Positions 36,325-48,000 of a stretch of 64,000 nucleotides of DNA are shown here, one piece after another. A model generated the notes under the pieces. It was not told where the DNA came from, ran no database searches, and saw only the letters and a list, made by a program, of their open reading frames with translations. The DNA is from Conoideocrella luteorostrata (lineage: Eukaryota > Ascomycota > Sordariomycetes > Hypocreales > Clavicipitaceae), in NCBI GenBank assembly GCA_032433595.1, contig JASWJB010000109.1, positions 1 through 64,000 of the forward strand, written 5' to 3'. A program made the position numbers and the translations under genes. Each line of letters starts with the position of its first letter. The stretch's first letter is position 1.

Positions 36325-36732
36325 GTAAGATTGGCTCAGGATCTCCCTCGGGATGAGTGACAATCAATATAGCGGTGTGACTTGGTACCAATCAGACAAG
36401 TGTGCGCATTTGCCAAGCCTGCTCAACCTGACCGGCGCATATAGAGAATGCATGTGCCCCACGGTGTGCCGCATTTTGACTGAGTAAATGCTACATTCAA
36501 TCGGGCCGAATCACTACCCTGGGATGGCAGGGTTATGGGCAGGGCTATGGGCAGGGGAGTGCCATAATAGAAGATCCTCAGCTACCCAGAAACTTTTATC
36601 AGAATCGATCAGATTATGAAAACTATGTGAAGATAGGCTCTATTTATAAGGAAAAGACTACGTATTGTTAATTCCATCTTCTAGATTTATTTTAATTTTA
36701 TTTTATATTTGTTTTTACTTGTCGAATATTTT

Positions 36733-37163
36733 TTTCATCTGTCCTTAACGAACGGCGAGGTGACCGGACATGTATTGTAATGCGGGGCGAATTCCGGGAC
36801 CACCCATGGACTAGCAGCTGACTCCTGAACTTTAACAGTCATTCTGTCGGACGATGACATTCCAGTCGGTCCAATGAAATGCCTGTCCACTGACTTCCCC
36901 GGCATGAAATCCGAAGTCAAGACGACTAGCACATCAGTCCCAAACTGTTGGAATCTCGCCGCCAAGCACACAACAAGAGCACGGATATCGTCACGTGGTC
37001 ACCTTTCGGCCACCCTATTTATATGGGTATCGTAGGCATCATATCTTGACTTGTTTTTCTCTTCTTAGATAGACCCGACTATTATTGAATATATGGCATT
37101 TGAAGCCGATGATCTAGATCATTGCACAACCCTGTGCAACCCACACAAACCCTTTGTGCTCCA
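36733..37163 (-). pseudogene. Small ORF interrupted by solo LTR copy 2
   Basis: Minus-strand coding to the right of the LTR (MEHKG, about 37163-37150) continues in frame to the left of it (GTDVLVVLTSDFMPG onward, stop near 36735) once the LTR and one target duplication are ignored. The product would be about 80 residues with no recognised domain. The continuity may be chance because the right-hand piece is short. Confidence 0.3.
36946..37145. mobile_element. Solo LTR, family C (copy 2)
   Basis: 200 bp starting TGTTGGAATC and ending CAACCCACA, flanked by CAAAC on both sides (36941-36945 and 37146-37150). The different target duplications show that the two family C LTRs are independent insertions, not the two ends of one element. 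Confidence 0.9.
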
Positions 37164-37430
37164 TCAGCAATCGAGCCCCAGCCCTCTAGGGTCTTGGGGA
37201 CCCTCGACTATCTGCCAAAATTTCAGTGATCAGAGCTTAATGTTTGAATAGACTGCTCACTTACATCATTACACCACCAAATACCCGTTCCGTACGAGCA
37301 ACTGACCCTCCCCTGGTCCAAGGGATAAATCTAGTCATAGATCTATGTTAGCAGTAAAACTATTGCGTAGGCGGAAGCGAGCCTCAAGGGTGACTGCGAT
37401 GACTTAATGTGAGTTTTGGGCTTGACAGAT
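37151..37430. other. Intergenic, no gene seen
   Basis: Nothing is supported here. Confidence 0.5.
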
Positions 37431-37610
37431 TGGATTTGAAGGGCTACAAATAAAAAGTTTCTAATGGGTCTGTCAAAAAAAAAATGAAAACTTCATCTAT
37501 CATCAACACCTCATTTTCTTCAACATCGTCACAACACTTGATCAATCCATTCGTAACTAGTTTTTCCACTTTTGCTAAATTGCTCCTGTGAATGCTCATA
37601 ACGCAAAACA
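37431..37610 (+). mobile_element. LTR-like remnant, family A (3' half)
   Basis: It matches the R-U5 part of family A: TACAAATAAAAAG, ATCATCAACACC, then CTTTTGCTAAATTGCTCC and CTCATAACGCAAAAC. The U3 part is not recognisable. The stretch from 37611 to 38600 that follows has no supported gene. Confidence 0.6.
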
Positions 37611-38689
37611 TTTCGACTACAATTCTATGTTCACAGCTTGCAAAACTGGAAAACGGGAATCCTACTTCTCTTTAAGACCACATGGAAGCTTTCTAGCCAC
37701 CGCCTCTATGGCTTAGGAAACACGCGACGCGACCCCTTTCCAAGCACCAAGTAGAGAACTACCAGAGCCTGTGTCGAGTCAATCTTACTACTCGGCACGG
37801 AACGAGTATCTACTATTTAGAAGCCCTCGCCGCAGTGCAGGCGGTGGGTTATTGAGGATCAATAACATACTGTTGAGCTTTCTGAGCAGCGTGGCATAAG
37901 TCTCGCTCAAGCGTGTCCACTCTAATACTAAAGTGCCTACTCCAGCGGGACTATTTATTTCCGAGCCTCCGATTCCTTGTGTAGGGTTGAGGTATGCGGA
38001 GCCATTGGGGATACCAGTTTGGTGTTAAAAGCGATGCAAAGACTGTCGGCAAGGGTCTGGGCTTGTTGGAGAAGAATTTTGACGTATTTGGAGTGGGTAC
38101 TGTCGATAGATGCCGCGAGGGACCGGTGAGGAGGTCATAGCCTTGCGTGGTGTCAGCACATATCCCAACTGGCCAGCTTAAAAGCCGCCGTGGCCTCGTG
38201 GGTTACATACCGGAAAGCAACCTAGCGAGGTAATGAATATTTGTTTCGAAGAGAGAAATGGAAGAAAACATTTCCTTCGTTGTGGTGAAATCGATGGTAT
38301 CGACATACTGGAGAAATCTTATTAACCGTGCCGACGTCTTCCATAATGATGGCAGTACTCAGCGCGTCGATCGCAGTAACTCCGCAGGCGATCCTGTTAA
38401 ATCCGCATTCAGTGTGCGATTTTTAATTAAACATCGAAATATGAGCTGGCAAAACACATTTGGTCCGTTCCCGTAGTCTGTATCGCGTGGTCGCGATATA
38501 AGCCCTCAGCTCCCTGTGGCCTCGTAACTTCAATAGTTGCTCAACCAGTCTCCTTAGTCTTATCTCTCGACTGTCTCCATCTTATCCCCCTCCACAGACT
38601 GATAACCGTGCATCCTATTCCACATACCCCTACCACCCCAACAAACATGGTAAAGTACCGTCCTCTCCCTACAGCCTTCACCAGCGGAC

Positions 38690-39486
38690 CAATCACTGCT
38701 GCCGATGCCGCGCTCGACGCTACTCATCATTTCGTCCGGGTGTTTCTTGGTAACAGTGTTGACTGTGCCGGAGACGGCGCACGTGGTGGTGGGGAATGGA
38801 TCGATGCCGCAAAGAGGATTTGGCGGCCGTGGTGGTCACTTATCAAGCCTAGAAAGCTTCCCGAGAATATTGGAGAGACTTCTCGGGCAGAGACTGTAGG
38901 ACCGGCGCTTAAGAGAGGAAGATGAGACCTGCTGGATGCGCTCGCCTCACTTCGTATTATCATCTACCCTGACGCTGCCGCCGTTCTCTGTATGATATCA
39001 ACCTCGTACTCTGTCTACTATACTTTTGAAGTCGCTATTCCCACCATCTTTGCCGATATTTACGGCTACAACGAGCTCTATCTGGGCCTTGCGTTCTTTC
39101 CGGGCCTCGCCGGCATGACCATCATCGCAGGCAACGTCGCAAGCAAGCTGGTGGACCACAACTTCGCCGTTACTGTGCGCGAATTCAACACCGACCCGGA
39201 AAACGCAACAGCCTCGAGGTATCGTGGCAGCAACAACCTCGACGACTTCCTCATCGAGACAGCCCGCTACCGGCACATCCTCCCCTTCATCCTTGCCGAG
39301 GCCATCCTCGTGACAGGCTACGGCTGGGCTGTCCACTTGCGCATCCATCGTTCTGTGCCACTAATAATGCAATTCTTTACCTGCGCCGTCTTGACGCTAT
39401 TGAGCCACACGGCGAGTGTTCTGCTGGTGGATATCTTCCTGGACAGGTCAAGCATCGCGTACGCATCGGGTCAGATCGCGAGCTGC
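38690..39486 (+). pseudogene. MFS transporter, C-terminal half (inverted fragment)
   Basis: Plus-strand frames match the second half of a fungal MFS drug:proton antiporter of the Qdr/Aqr type: LLIISSGCFLVTVLTVPETA with VVGNGSMPQRG (about 38720-38810), ALASLRIIIYPDAAAVL (about 38940), TIFADIYGYNELYLGLAFFP, and LVDIFLDRSSIAYASGQIA (ending about 39480). Stops and a frame change lie between 38800 and 38940. The first half of the same transporter is on the opposite strand immediately to the right. See the inversion finding. Confidence 0.75.
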
Positions 39487-40010
39487 GAGCTGCAAACGCC
39501 CACACATAGCCCCCCGTCGAATACGCCGCGGCTCCTGCGGCCACGGGGCCCAAAACCGAGAGTTCATTACACGTCGACAGCATCAGGCCTAGCATGCTTC
39601 CCCGCTCCGCCAACCCGGCCGCGTCCGCGACGATCCCTTACGCGATGGCGGGGATGACCGAGTCTCCTAAGCTCTGCACCGCCCTGAGAGCCATGAGCGC
39701 GGCGTAGCTGTACCTGTTCAGGACGAGACCCAGGCTAGCACAGGCGTACAGTCCGATCAGGCACAAGAGGACCGGTCGACGGCCATGAGTATCGGCCACG
39801 GAGGCGAAAATGCCCGGGGTTATGGCCTGGAAGGTGGCGTAGACTGTGATGGTGAGGTTGGATGTCCTGGATGGAGACGGAGAAAGCTCTGCTGAGGAGC
39901 GGGATAAGGGGGAAATAGACCGTCGCGGTGGGCGTGGAGAGGAGCATCGTGACCCCGAGGTGGTATATCCGGTAACACCGCATCCGGCTAGAAAAGACGG
40001 AGTACACTTG
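39487..40010 (-). pseudogene. MFS transporter, N-terminal half
   Basis: Read on the minus strand: LLSTPTATVYFPLIPLLSRAFSV near 39970, then after a one-base frame change TITVYATFQAITPGIFASVADTHGRRPVLL (motif A region), LMALRAVQSLGDS, and GSMLGLMLSTCNELSVLGPVAAG with GGYVWAF near 39495. This covers about the first five or six membrane helices. It then meets the plus-strand second half tail to tail at about 39486. With the frame shift it cannot make a full transporter. Confidence 0.75.
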
Positions 40011-40870
40011 GCCGTCTTCTTCTCCTTCCCACTTGAGCTAAACCTCAGTCTCTGACACTTGGTCCTGTGTTGGGAGTGGGGAATTTCCGCACCTTGATTG
40101 TGACGGAGGGCAACTCATGCAGGGAAAGAAAACAAACATGCAGACTGAAAACGTGTTTGGTACCCCACCGGCTCTTTCAGGGAAAAGTACCTGTAGGTTA
40201 CACAGGGTCTTCTGTTAATCACGCCAAGTAACAAGTTGTATATTACTCGTGCCCCCGTCTATATTGGAAGGGGTCCCTTTCGTACCAAAAAAAACGCGTG
40301 CCGTGATTAGTGTTCTGGTGATTCTGACAAGAGCTATGAATAATAGGCGAAGTTTTTATGATTTCATCTCCAAGGGCTCCCTCAAGTTTGTTAACAGAAA
40401 ATGTGTACAAAAAAAAAAACGGCATTACGAGAGTGGTACTTCGCAGACCCTCTTGCAAGTGGCCCGGCCCACCCTGAGTATTTACGCCGGGAACTTAGTG
40501 CCGGTCTTAATGAACAGTGCCGTGGTCGTGAGTATGGCGTGACTTAAATAATCCCCAAAGACGTTTTGATGCGGCAGGCTTGTCGTAGTAAGTCAGCGAA
40601 AGTAGGAAAGGGGAAAGAACAGTCACCTTTGACAAATAAAGGAGGGTCAGGATTCACTTCACCGGACATTCCATCCACCGATTTTCTCTGTTTATTCGTT
40701 ACCTTCGTCAACCTTCTTTTCCAATTGATCCGATCAGGCGCGCGCCTAGCTGGTGAACACAATGTAATAGAACGAAGTTATATTAGATCTACACCCACCG
40801 AAACTCGTTGTAGCTTCTGTTCGCGTTTTTTTCTTTGCTAATAGTACACACTCATCGTTCTCTGAGGATT
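40011..40870. other. Intergenic, no gene seen
   Basis: Short frames only. A TATTAGATCTACACCC stretch lies about 90 bp before the S8 peptidase start and may be leader sequence. Confidence 0.5.
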
Positions 40871-42446
40871 ATGATGCAGTCAATCATCACTTTTCTTTTG
40901 CAAGCTCCAGCTCTTGTCGCGGTTTGTGAGCGGTTTGAGCCTGTTGCAGAGCGTCAGTGGCACCACGGTGAGCCTATACCGGGCAATTATATTGTCGAGC
41001 TGAAAAACAAGGCATCTATTGAGCGAATCCTCACCAGTATTTCTATCACGCCTTCTCTGAACTATTCCAGCTCATTCCATGGCTTTGCCGCCCCGCTGTC
41101 AAATGAACAAGTAAAAGCGCTTGAGAACCATCCAGATGTTAGTGGTTTCTAAATACAAAATGAAATGAAATGAAAACTGCTAAATAAAATTCAGGTAGGC
41201 TTTATTGAGCCAGATCTAGCTATTTTCTCTTCTACCCGTATAATGGATAGTGAAATGGCTCATCCTAGAGGTTTAACACCTGAGCACGAAGTGACAAGGG
41301 ATCAGACGATTCCTTGCGAAACTACGCGCAAACGAGTTTATCAACGGTTTAAGCACAAGAAAGATGATTCAAACGTGAAATTTGTTCCTATCAATGTGGA
41401 ATTCAATGGAAGTGGAAGTAAAACCATAAATAAAAGAGCTCGACCACCTCCAAAAGGGCTTCCTAGAAGACCCATTTCCACGACTGGGTCTAGGAAGAAA
41501 CAGGTACAGAGAAATGCACCTTGGAACCTTGCTAGAATCTCGCACCGAAGACGACATTCCACTGCCTACATCTATGATGAGAGGGCAGGTGATGGTACCT
41601 GCGTTTATGTTCTTGATTCTGGAATCGATTTAGACCATCGGGTAAGTGTTGTTACTAAATAACTTCGCTGAAAATTCTAATTAGTAAATATCAAGGATTT
41701 CGAAGGCCGTGCTTCGCATTCTGTTTCTTTTTGGCCAGACTCGACAAGTCAAAGCCATGGCACCCGTGTAGCAGGAATAATCGGCTCGATTAAGTATGGT
41801 GTTGCTAAGAAAACGAAGCTTTTATCTGTTCAAGTTTTAAATGATCAAGGAGCGACTACAACGTGAGAAATCTGTTTATTAAAGTATGGGAATGGAGTCT
41901 AACATGATCATTAGGTCCAAACTTACTGCGGGCCTAGAGTATGTTCTTAATAACGCACAATATCGATCAAAGTATTGTCCCAAGGGCACAGTCGTCAATA
42001 TTTCTCTGACTATCCCATACTCATTAGCTGTAGACCTCGCCGCAAGGAAGCTCGTTACTAGAGGCTACTTTGTTGTGGTTGCCGCAGGGAACGATGGAGA
42101 CGAAGTCTCAGAGTCTCCAGCTACTGAACGGCTCGTCTGTACCGTGGGGTCCTCAACAAGACTTGATAAGATCGCTTGGGGTTCAAATCATGGGCTGGAC
42201 ATTAACCTCTTTGCTCCTGGCCAAAGTATTATGAGTACTAGGGCTGGTGGAGGGTACCAGCAGGCGTCAGGAACTTCAATGGCTGCCCCTCACGTTGCTG
42301 GCGTTGGCGCGACTCTTTTAGCTCAGGGGATACGTGTTGTCGATCTCTGTAATTATATTACTTCCATTGCTGTTAAAAATGCCATCGATTTGAGAGGTCT
42401 AGAGGATGAGACACCTAACCTATTGTTAAGCAATGGATTTACTTAA
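40871..42446 (+). CDS. S8 subtilisin-like serine peptidase with an extra basic segment
   Basis: Exons 40871-41137, 41195-41641, 41696-41862 and 41915-42446 join to 470 residues. Residues 1-20 form a signal peptide. An I9-type propeptide follows (PGNYIVELKN, SSSFHGFAAPLS, GFIEPD). The catalytic domain starts at NAPWNLARIS (residue about 196) and holds the Asp (YVLDSGID), His (SHGTRVAGI), oxyanion Asn (AAGNDGDE) and Ser (GTSMAAPHVAG). This is the proteinase K/cuticle-protease layout for a secreted broad-range protease. Unusually, about 88 residues rich in Lys, Arg and Pro lie between propeptide and catalytic domain, where relatives have a few residues. Codon use is AT-rich like the surrounding region. 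All catalytic residues are intact. Confidence 0.85.
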
Positions 42447-43476
42447 CCAGAGCAAATGTAATACTCATATTTCATTGAGCATGTTGAGAACCTTCGGATA
42501 TGTAAATACCATAGTAGAAAGGAAGACTAAAATTACCAACGCTTTTGAGGGGAGTAATTCACTGCTTAGAAATAAGGCGAGACAGATACCCTGGCGCTGT
42601 GCCAACACAGCCTTAGACTTAGCTATTGCCATGGACCCTGGCGCGATTAATAGTGTATTATATTAAGTACCTTGAGCCCGCGCTTTTGTTCCAGCCGAGG
42701 AAAATATCCCTCCGGCCCCACTCCTGCTGCAGCAAGGGTTTGGGAGTTGTCAAAAATTCTTCAATTCCACTTAAAGGGCGTTTTTCTCACGAGCAATCCA
42801 GTCAACGGATGATTCCGAAGGAAAATTCCGCCGTTGCATCCTGACATCGTATGATAGAAATAACGCTATTGTCGATATTTCTCAAATTAGAGGTAAACTA
42901 ATTCTTCTTTACTCAGCTGGAAGTTGATTATGTTGATATGTTTTAGCATATTTGGACATATTTAGTTAATTAAAGTATATATAGTTATTACAGTGTGAGT
43001 AATAGGTAGTAATACTCACCGACTTCCAGGCTCTTAACTAAAAGTTAGTTTAAATTAAAATGTAAGTAATTATACAAATTAATTATTCTCCCTATTTAAA
43101 ATAGAAGAGAAATCAAATACTTGCTAGACAAATAACTATTAGCTATTAGTTCGTAATAAATAGAACATTGCGCAGAAGTAGTATGCTTTAGCTTAGAAGT
43201 TTAAATTTGAAGCCGGTTATTTTCCGGCCCACCTATTAACACCTCTTTGATTAAATTTGTCTTTATCTATCGCTACAGCAAAAAGCTCCTTACAACCGAA
43301 TAACTTGCAAATAATAGTTTAGTGTATAGTAAGCTCTAATATATAAAGTAAGTATCCGCTGTTAGGAGTAATGCCTAAAATTTTACATTTAACAATAGAA
43401 ACTAGACATAATCTCACTTTCAAACTGTGAAAAGAAGACTTCTTTATGCATCTTTCTGCCCTTTTTCAGAAATAAA
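42447..43476. other. AT-rich block, no gene
   Basis: From about 42890 the sequence is strongly A/T-biased with short direct repetitions (TTAGTTAATTAAAG and similar), as expected from RIP-decayed repeats. Frames at 42433-42844 have no recognisable domain. Confidence 0.6.
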
Positions 43477-43752
43477 ATGCGTATATTTATTCTAATTTTT
43501 ACATTCCTCACCCTCAGCAGGGCATATCCAATCCACAACTCTGAAATGCTTAAATCACAAAATGCTAGTCTTCCCAATACAGCAAGCATTTTTATTAACA
43601 TAGGGAGAAGCAATAACAAACACAAAGTTACCAACCACTCCACTGTAAGCAACTTAACCAACTATGTTTCCAGGGCCCAGAAGCAATATAATTACAAGCA
43701 ATCGACTATAAGTGTGCTGCAGCACCTCAAAAAAGCTGTGGCAGGTTGCTAA
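43477..43752 (+). CDS. Small hypothetical secreted protein
   Basis: 91 residues. The first 17 (MRIFILIFTFLTLSRAY) form a signal peptide with a plausible cleavage site; the rest is polar, Asn- and Ser-rich. The next frame (43798-44457) is in the same phase, separated by TAA and TAG stops. The two may be parts of one gene that has acquired stops, though I found no intron that joins them. Its place beside an AT-rich block is typical of effector-like genes. No homologue is recognised. Confidence 0.4.
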   Translation: MRIFILIFTFLTLSRAYPIHNSEMLKSQNASLPNTASIFINIGRSNNKHKVTNHSTVSNLTNYVSRAQKQYNYKQSTISVLQHLKKAVAGC

Positions 43753-43797
43753 ATAGCCGTAAATTAGGGCGAAAACATTCCCAAAATTAAGAAGACA

Positions 43798-44457
43798 ATG
43801 CGCCGCCCTCATTCTGTTAAAGGGCAGATCATTCATAAGCCCTACCAAGGCGAAAAGGGTTCTACATCAACTCCAAATCAACTTTATAAACCCAGCCATA
43901 GTAAGCAAAATCAATCACCGATGTTGATTTCGGCTATGTTAATTTCACATATAGGGAGCCTAACTCTACAGCCAAGAGGATTATCTGATCTTAAAAAGCT
44001 ATTCAATAAATGTCTAAGGCGTCGACCGTACAAAGAATGTAGAATACCCGAAAGACCACTCGAAAACTCGCCACAGGTTGCAGCTCAACCCGGTAACCTA
44101 ATTCGGCCATCCAGTAATAGTGGCCAATCATCAAAGGAACGCACCCCTGCTTCAACTCTGAAAGAAACTGGTCAACCTTCACGTGGCCGTGGTCACCGGT
44201 CAAGATATCGTGGCCAAATAGTACAAGACTACGATCAATTATCAAGACAGTATTACCAAACATCAAGAAACCGTGGTATGCCATCAAGTAGCCGTGGTCA
44301 GCCGTCAAGAGACCGTAATTTGTCGTATTCATCACCTCAAGCTGTCAAGTTAGATAGAAAATTAATAAGCACTCGTCCAAAATCTTCCACCGAAGATCGC
44401 AGGTTATCAACAGCTTATTATTCGCTCTCGCCTCGGAACATCCTCGTCAATTCTTAA
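43798..44457 (+). CDS. Arg/Ser/Gln-rich hypothetical protein
   Basis: 219 residues, basic and low in complexity, with repeated short motifs of the type GQPSRxRG in residues 120-180 (SRGRGHRSRYRGQ, PSSSRGQPSRDR). Such composition suggests disorder or nucleic-acid binding. It lacks its own signal peptide but is in phase with the secreted frame just upstream. It could be the C-terminal part of that gene. Confidence that it is translated is modest. Confidence 0.35.
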   Translation: MRRPHSVKGQIIHKPYQGEKGSTSTPNQLYKPSHSKQNQSPMLISAMLISHIGSLTLQPRGLSDLKKLFNKCLRRRPYKECRIPERPLENSPQVAAQPGNLIRPSSNSGQSSKERTPASTLKETGQPSRGRGHRSRYRGQIVQDYDQLSRQYYQTSRNRGMPSSSRGQPSRDRNLSYSSPQAVKLDRKLISTRPKSSTEDRRLSTAYYSLSPRNILVNS

Positions 44458-44529
44458 ATGATCTTGCCTCAGGGTGTACGAACAATGAGCAATAAATTAC
44501 GGAAGAGGATAAAAGACGAGCCAAGACCG

Positions 44530-44815
44530 TGTTGTTAAAACGAGAATTGCTTCTGTCGGGAGCATGAGTGCTGTATATAGCTAGATTCGCAAGGCATGAG
44601 ACAGAGCGGTTTGGAGGACGATATCAGCGGCTAAGGCATCTAGGTTAGAGATTTACGAGCGCTGATAAGAGCTATAAATAGGACGTATACATGGCTCTTC
44701 AAGAATGTCAGCATCATCATTTTCAGTCATCAATTTCAATCTGTTCGATTAAATCTCTTTTATTTCTGCTAGTTTCTACTATTACAAATTATTCTTCAAT
44801 TCTCATAATGCAATA
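44530..44815 (+). mobile_element. Solo-LTR-like repeat, family A (variant)
   Basis: It starts TGTTGTTAAAACGAGAATTG, carries GAGCTATAAATAGG as TATA box, then TCAGCATCATCAT, and ends CTCATAATGCAAT. The start resembles the copy at 56015 (AAACGAGAATTG). Confidence 0.65.
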
Positions 44816-44942
44816 GTTATTATTTAAACACTGTAGTATTACGTAAATATAATAGGAATAAACCCTTTTAGAAATGCTATGCGAGATAGAAACTTAGATT
44901 TATTTCGTAGTGGATCTATGAACCTCGTTGTATTGCTATTTA

Positions 44943-45070
44943 GTCCAAGGACTTTCTGGCAATTTTTAGTTTGTCATTAACGTCGGCTTTGCTATTCTCG
45001 AGCAGCAGCTTTAATACAGCCTCACACTAGTTATGAGCGGCCCACGCTGCTGACAGTCCCTCTTGGATCT
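44943..45070 (-). pseudogene. Ankyrin-repeat fragment
   Basis: Minus-strand reading gives QEGLSAAWAAHN, a stop, then EAVLKLLLENSKADVND, the pattern of ankyrin repeats. It has an internal stop and no neighbouring repeats in frame, so it is a relic. Confidence 0.5.
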
Positions 45071-48000
45071 TTCGCAAGAGCAAAGCTCGAAGATTCGTTG
45101 GTTTGTCGCTAAATTGCCCTCATCCCGAAAACCAGAATGAAAGAGGTCGTCGAGAAACGTAGTGATCCTTTCCGGGTCTGTCTGATATTTGCGGTTAATG
45201 TGCTCTTGTCGGGTCTTCTATTGCTCATACATTTATTGCTATCTAGTAGTACTACAGTTGACAGCAGACTGGAAACTGTTAGATATCTCTGTGGCCAGTC
45301 GTTTTCCTAAGGAACTTGAAGCAGATAACTCGCCAAAGCGAGATTCTGCTCTTTCATTGGTTAACCGACCTTACGTAAATAAACCAGGGTTTCGTTTGGG
45401 AGCCTGCATGATTGCTGAGACGAGAATAGTTCCATGTCAGGATGATCACTACCGTACACAAGTGAGTAGCAGAGGCCTTCGTCACAAGAATTGTCTGTGG
45501 ACTATCTATGGTGAGCTTCCCGCTTTAGTCATGTGGCGTCACAGTAAGGCAATTTTCGTGGTGGGAGGGTGAACACCCCTGCCGAAGAGCTTGCGACTCT
45601 TTAGTCTCATAAAGCAGAAAGTCTCAATATTTGAATGTAGGTATAGTAGCCTGTTGAAGTCCCTAAGATACCTTTGGTTGGGTCCTACTGCGTGTTTGTT
45701 TTCTCCTACTGCATGTTTGCTTACCCTCCGCCTGCGGGGGTTCTATTCGTCTTCTCTGCTGTTGACATGGCTGGCAAACCTTAGTTCTTGTATAATCCGT
45801 CACGACAAGACGACAAGAGGGCAAGAGGCGCAGCAAGCATCCGCCGTTTCACGGGTACTAGTGCTAAGAAGGAGGCACAACCAAGCTAAAGCAACTTCCT
45901 CTTCTAGAATAATATTAAGAGTCTGGACGCTTTGGGTTTTTTATTGGCCAATATGCTTATGGGAGGGTTATAATTTAATCACATGTCCCCTAGCTGTACG
46001 GGCTATTGTCGACGTTTCGTGCTCCTCCGTTACTCATGACCTATGTCAGATCGCTGCCACCTCCCTAACTAGGTAGGTATGTGAGGTAACGCCGGGTTAA
46101 TGTATCTCTTTGATGACCGTAAGGCCACAATGAAGTTCCTAACAGGGATTCATGGCCAATCGAGAGCAAAATAATTTGAAGCACTTATCCTACCTGCTAT
46201 TTTATACTATAATAAAAGTACTAACGGGTAGAAGTTGTTACAAAAAGCCACATTCATTACATAACGTCACAACACTAACGGCTACTAAGGTCACTCCAGA
46301 TCACCCATGATAACAGGAGTGCCCGTGAGTCGTGGGACATGAAGCGCGCTAAGGCAAGAGGCTCGTGGTAATGCGTTTCTTCACAGTCCAACTTCCTAAA
46401 TAAAGCATGTGAATTGACAGTGATCAAAGGGAACGGTCCCAAAAACGTCGTCTTTATTTATGCAGCCTCTTCCCCTGGTAGATTAACGTCGGTTCCTTCC
46501 ATCTATTATATCTAATCAATTTTAAGTTCTTCAACAGACAAAATGAGAACTGCCTCCTTGAGGCCGCAGAGCTAACAGGCTGTTAGACCCAGTGCTTTTG
46601 CAGCTACTTCAATGAAGTCAAAAAGTATCTATCCCTTGTATGGATAAGGCATGCGGTAGCTCCTATGGTGGTAAGATATATGCCGTTGTAGCCATGGATC
46701 CAAAACTTATAGTAGTTATGTTGAATCTGGTCCTAATTAATCATCTCCATGCCTTATATAAATATTTACACAGCTAGCACACATTTTTCACCAGTCTTAG
46801 CCACTCACTTACGCGTACTTCCATCACGCACAAAGACCAAGACGCCGGTTGGTTTAATAAAGCTATTACATACAGCGTATTATCCCAGAACAGACGCCAT
46901 AGATGAATTAAGGTGGTGTTAGAAATACGAAGTATCAACATAGGCTAGCTATGGTTCCGAACCTTAAAAAGGCTTTTTTTACTTCTAGTTGGCTAGTAAA
47001 CTAACTATTGTGGCAGGGATAGGCAAACCATAGAAAGCTCCCGGCCTTAAGTTATACACAGCTACTCATACTTTTCACAGAGGCTAGTTTGATGCACTAT
47101 AGGTCCGGTGTTGCATCTTTGGGTTTAGGAGGACATGCTTTGTAATAAACTTACTAGAATGGAGACCAAGCCTAGACAAGTAGTGTCAGCGCATTGAAGT
47201 AAACCGCTATGACATTGAACACCTGCCTAAATAGGAGAGCTGCTAAGACATGTGCCATTAGATTATTTATTGAAACTAGATTATGAAAAAATTAATTTGC
47301 GTCAATTTAAGACTAGTTTATTGATGTATATTGCACGAGAGAAGAACTTTCTATCAATCTTGAGGCTTAATAAAGCGCTGGGATGCTAGTTAGGTGATCG
47401 AGCGATTGCTGTGGTAGAACGAGACTAAGCCGTCAAGTTTCCGCTTCTCTTCTTGACTAGTTGCTCCCCATTATACCTAGACAGTTAATTTTAGCGGTTA
47501 AGCAAAGCGGCAACTGTGACTTGCAGAAGAGATATGCCCGAGCGTTCGGGAAGCAACTAGCTAGATGATCATATAGTCATTGCCATTACGGCTCGTGACA
47601 TTTTACCGTGCCAAGGCAGCCGTATTCTTAGTGTTTGATGGGGAAGAAAGCGGAAAGCAAACCCAGTTCAGCCCTGGAGTTCCATTGGGCACCTACTTAA
47701 AGCAGGTAAGTGAACAAGGCATTGGGCTGTGGGTGGCATAGCGTGCAAGCGTGCGTTGAAACTGGCTTTTTCGTTATGAAGCAGGCTTACGGAGTACTCT
47801 AGCGCAGAATCAGCTAGCTCTCCCCGCAAATCAATTAAGGAGCAAGTATACGCACTGCCCCCTCTTGGGCTCCTCCAATCGGGGACGCAGCGAAATAGGG
47901 GCCAGAGGAACTCCGGCCTCCTCCATCCGCGACCAGCGGAACTAGAGCGTCAGAAGGTGCTGGCACCGTCGTGGCTGCGAGGCCCCAAGGGATTGCGATG

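Noticed and set aside
36118..37145. Single short retroelement with two LTRs
   Set aside because: Each LTR has its own perfect 5-bp target duplication, so they are separate solo LTRs.
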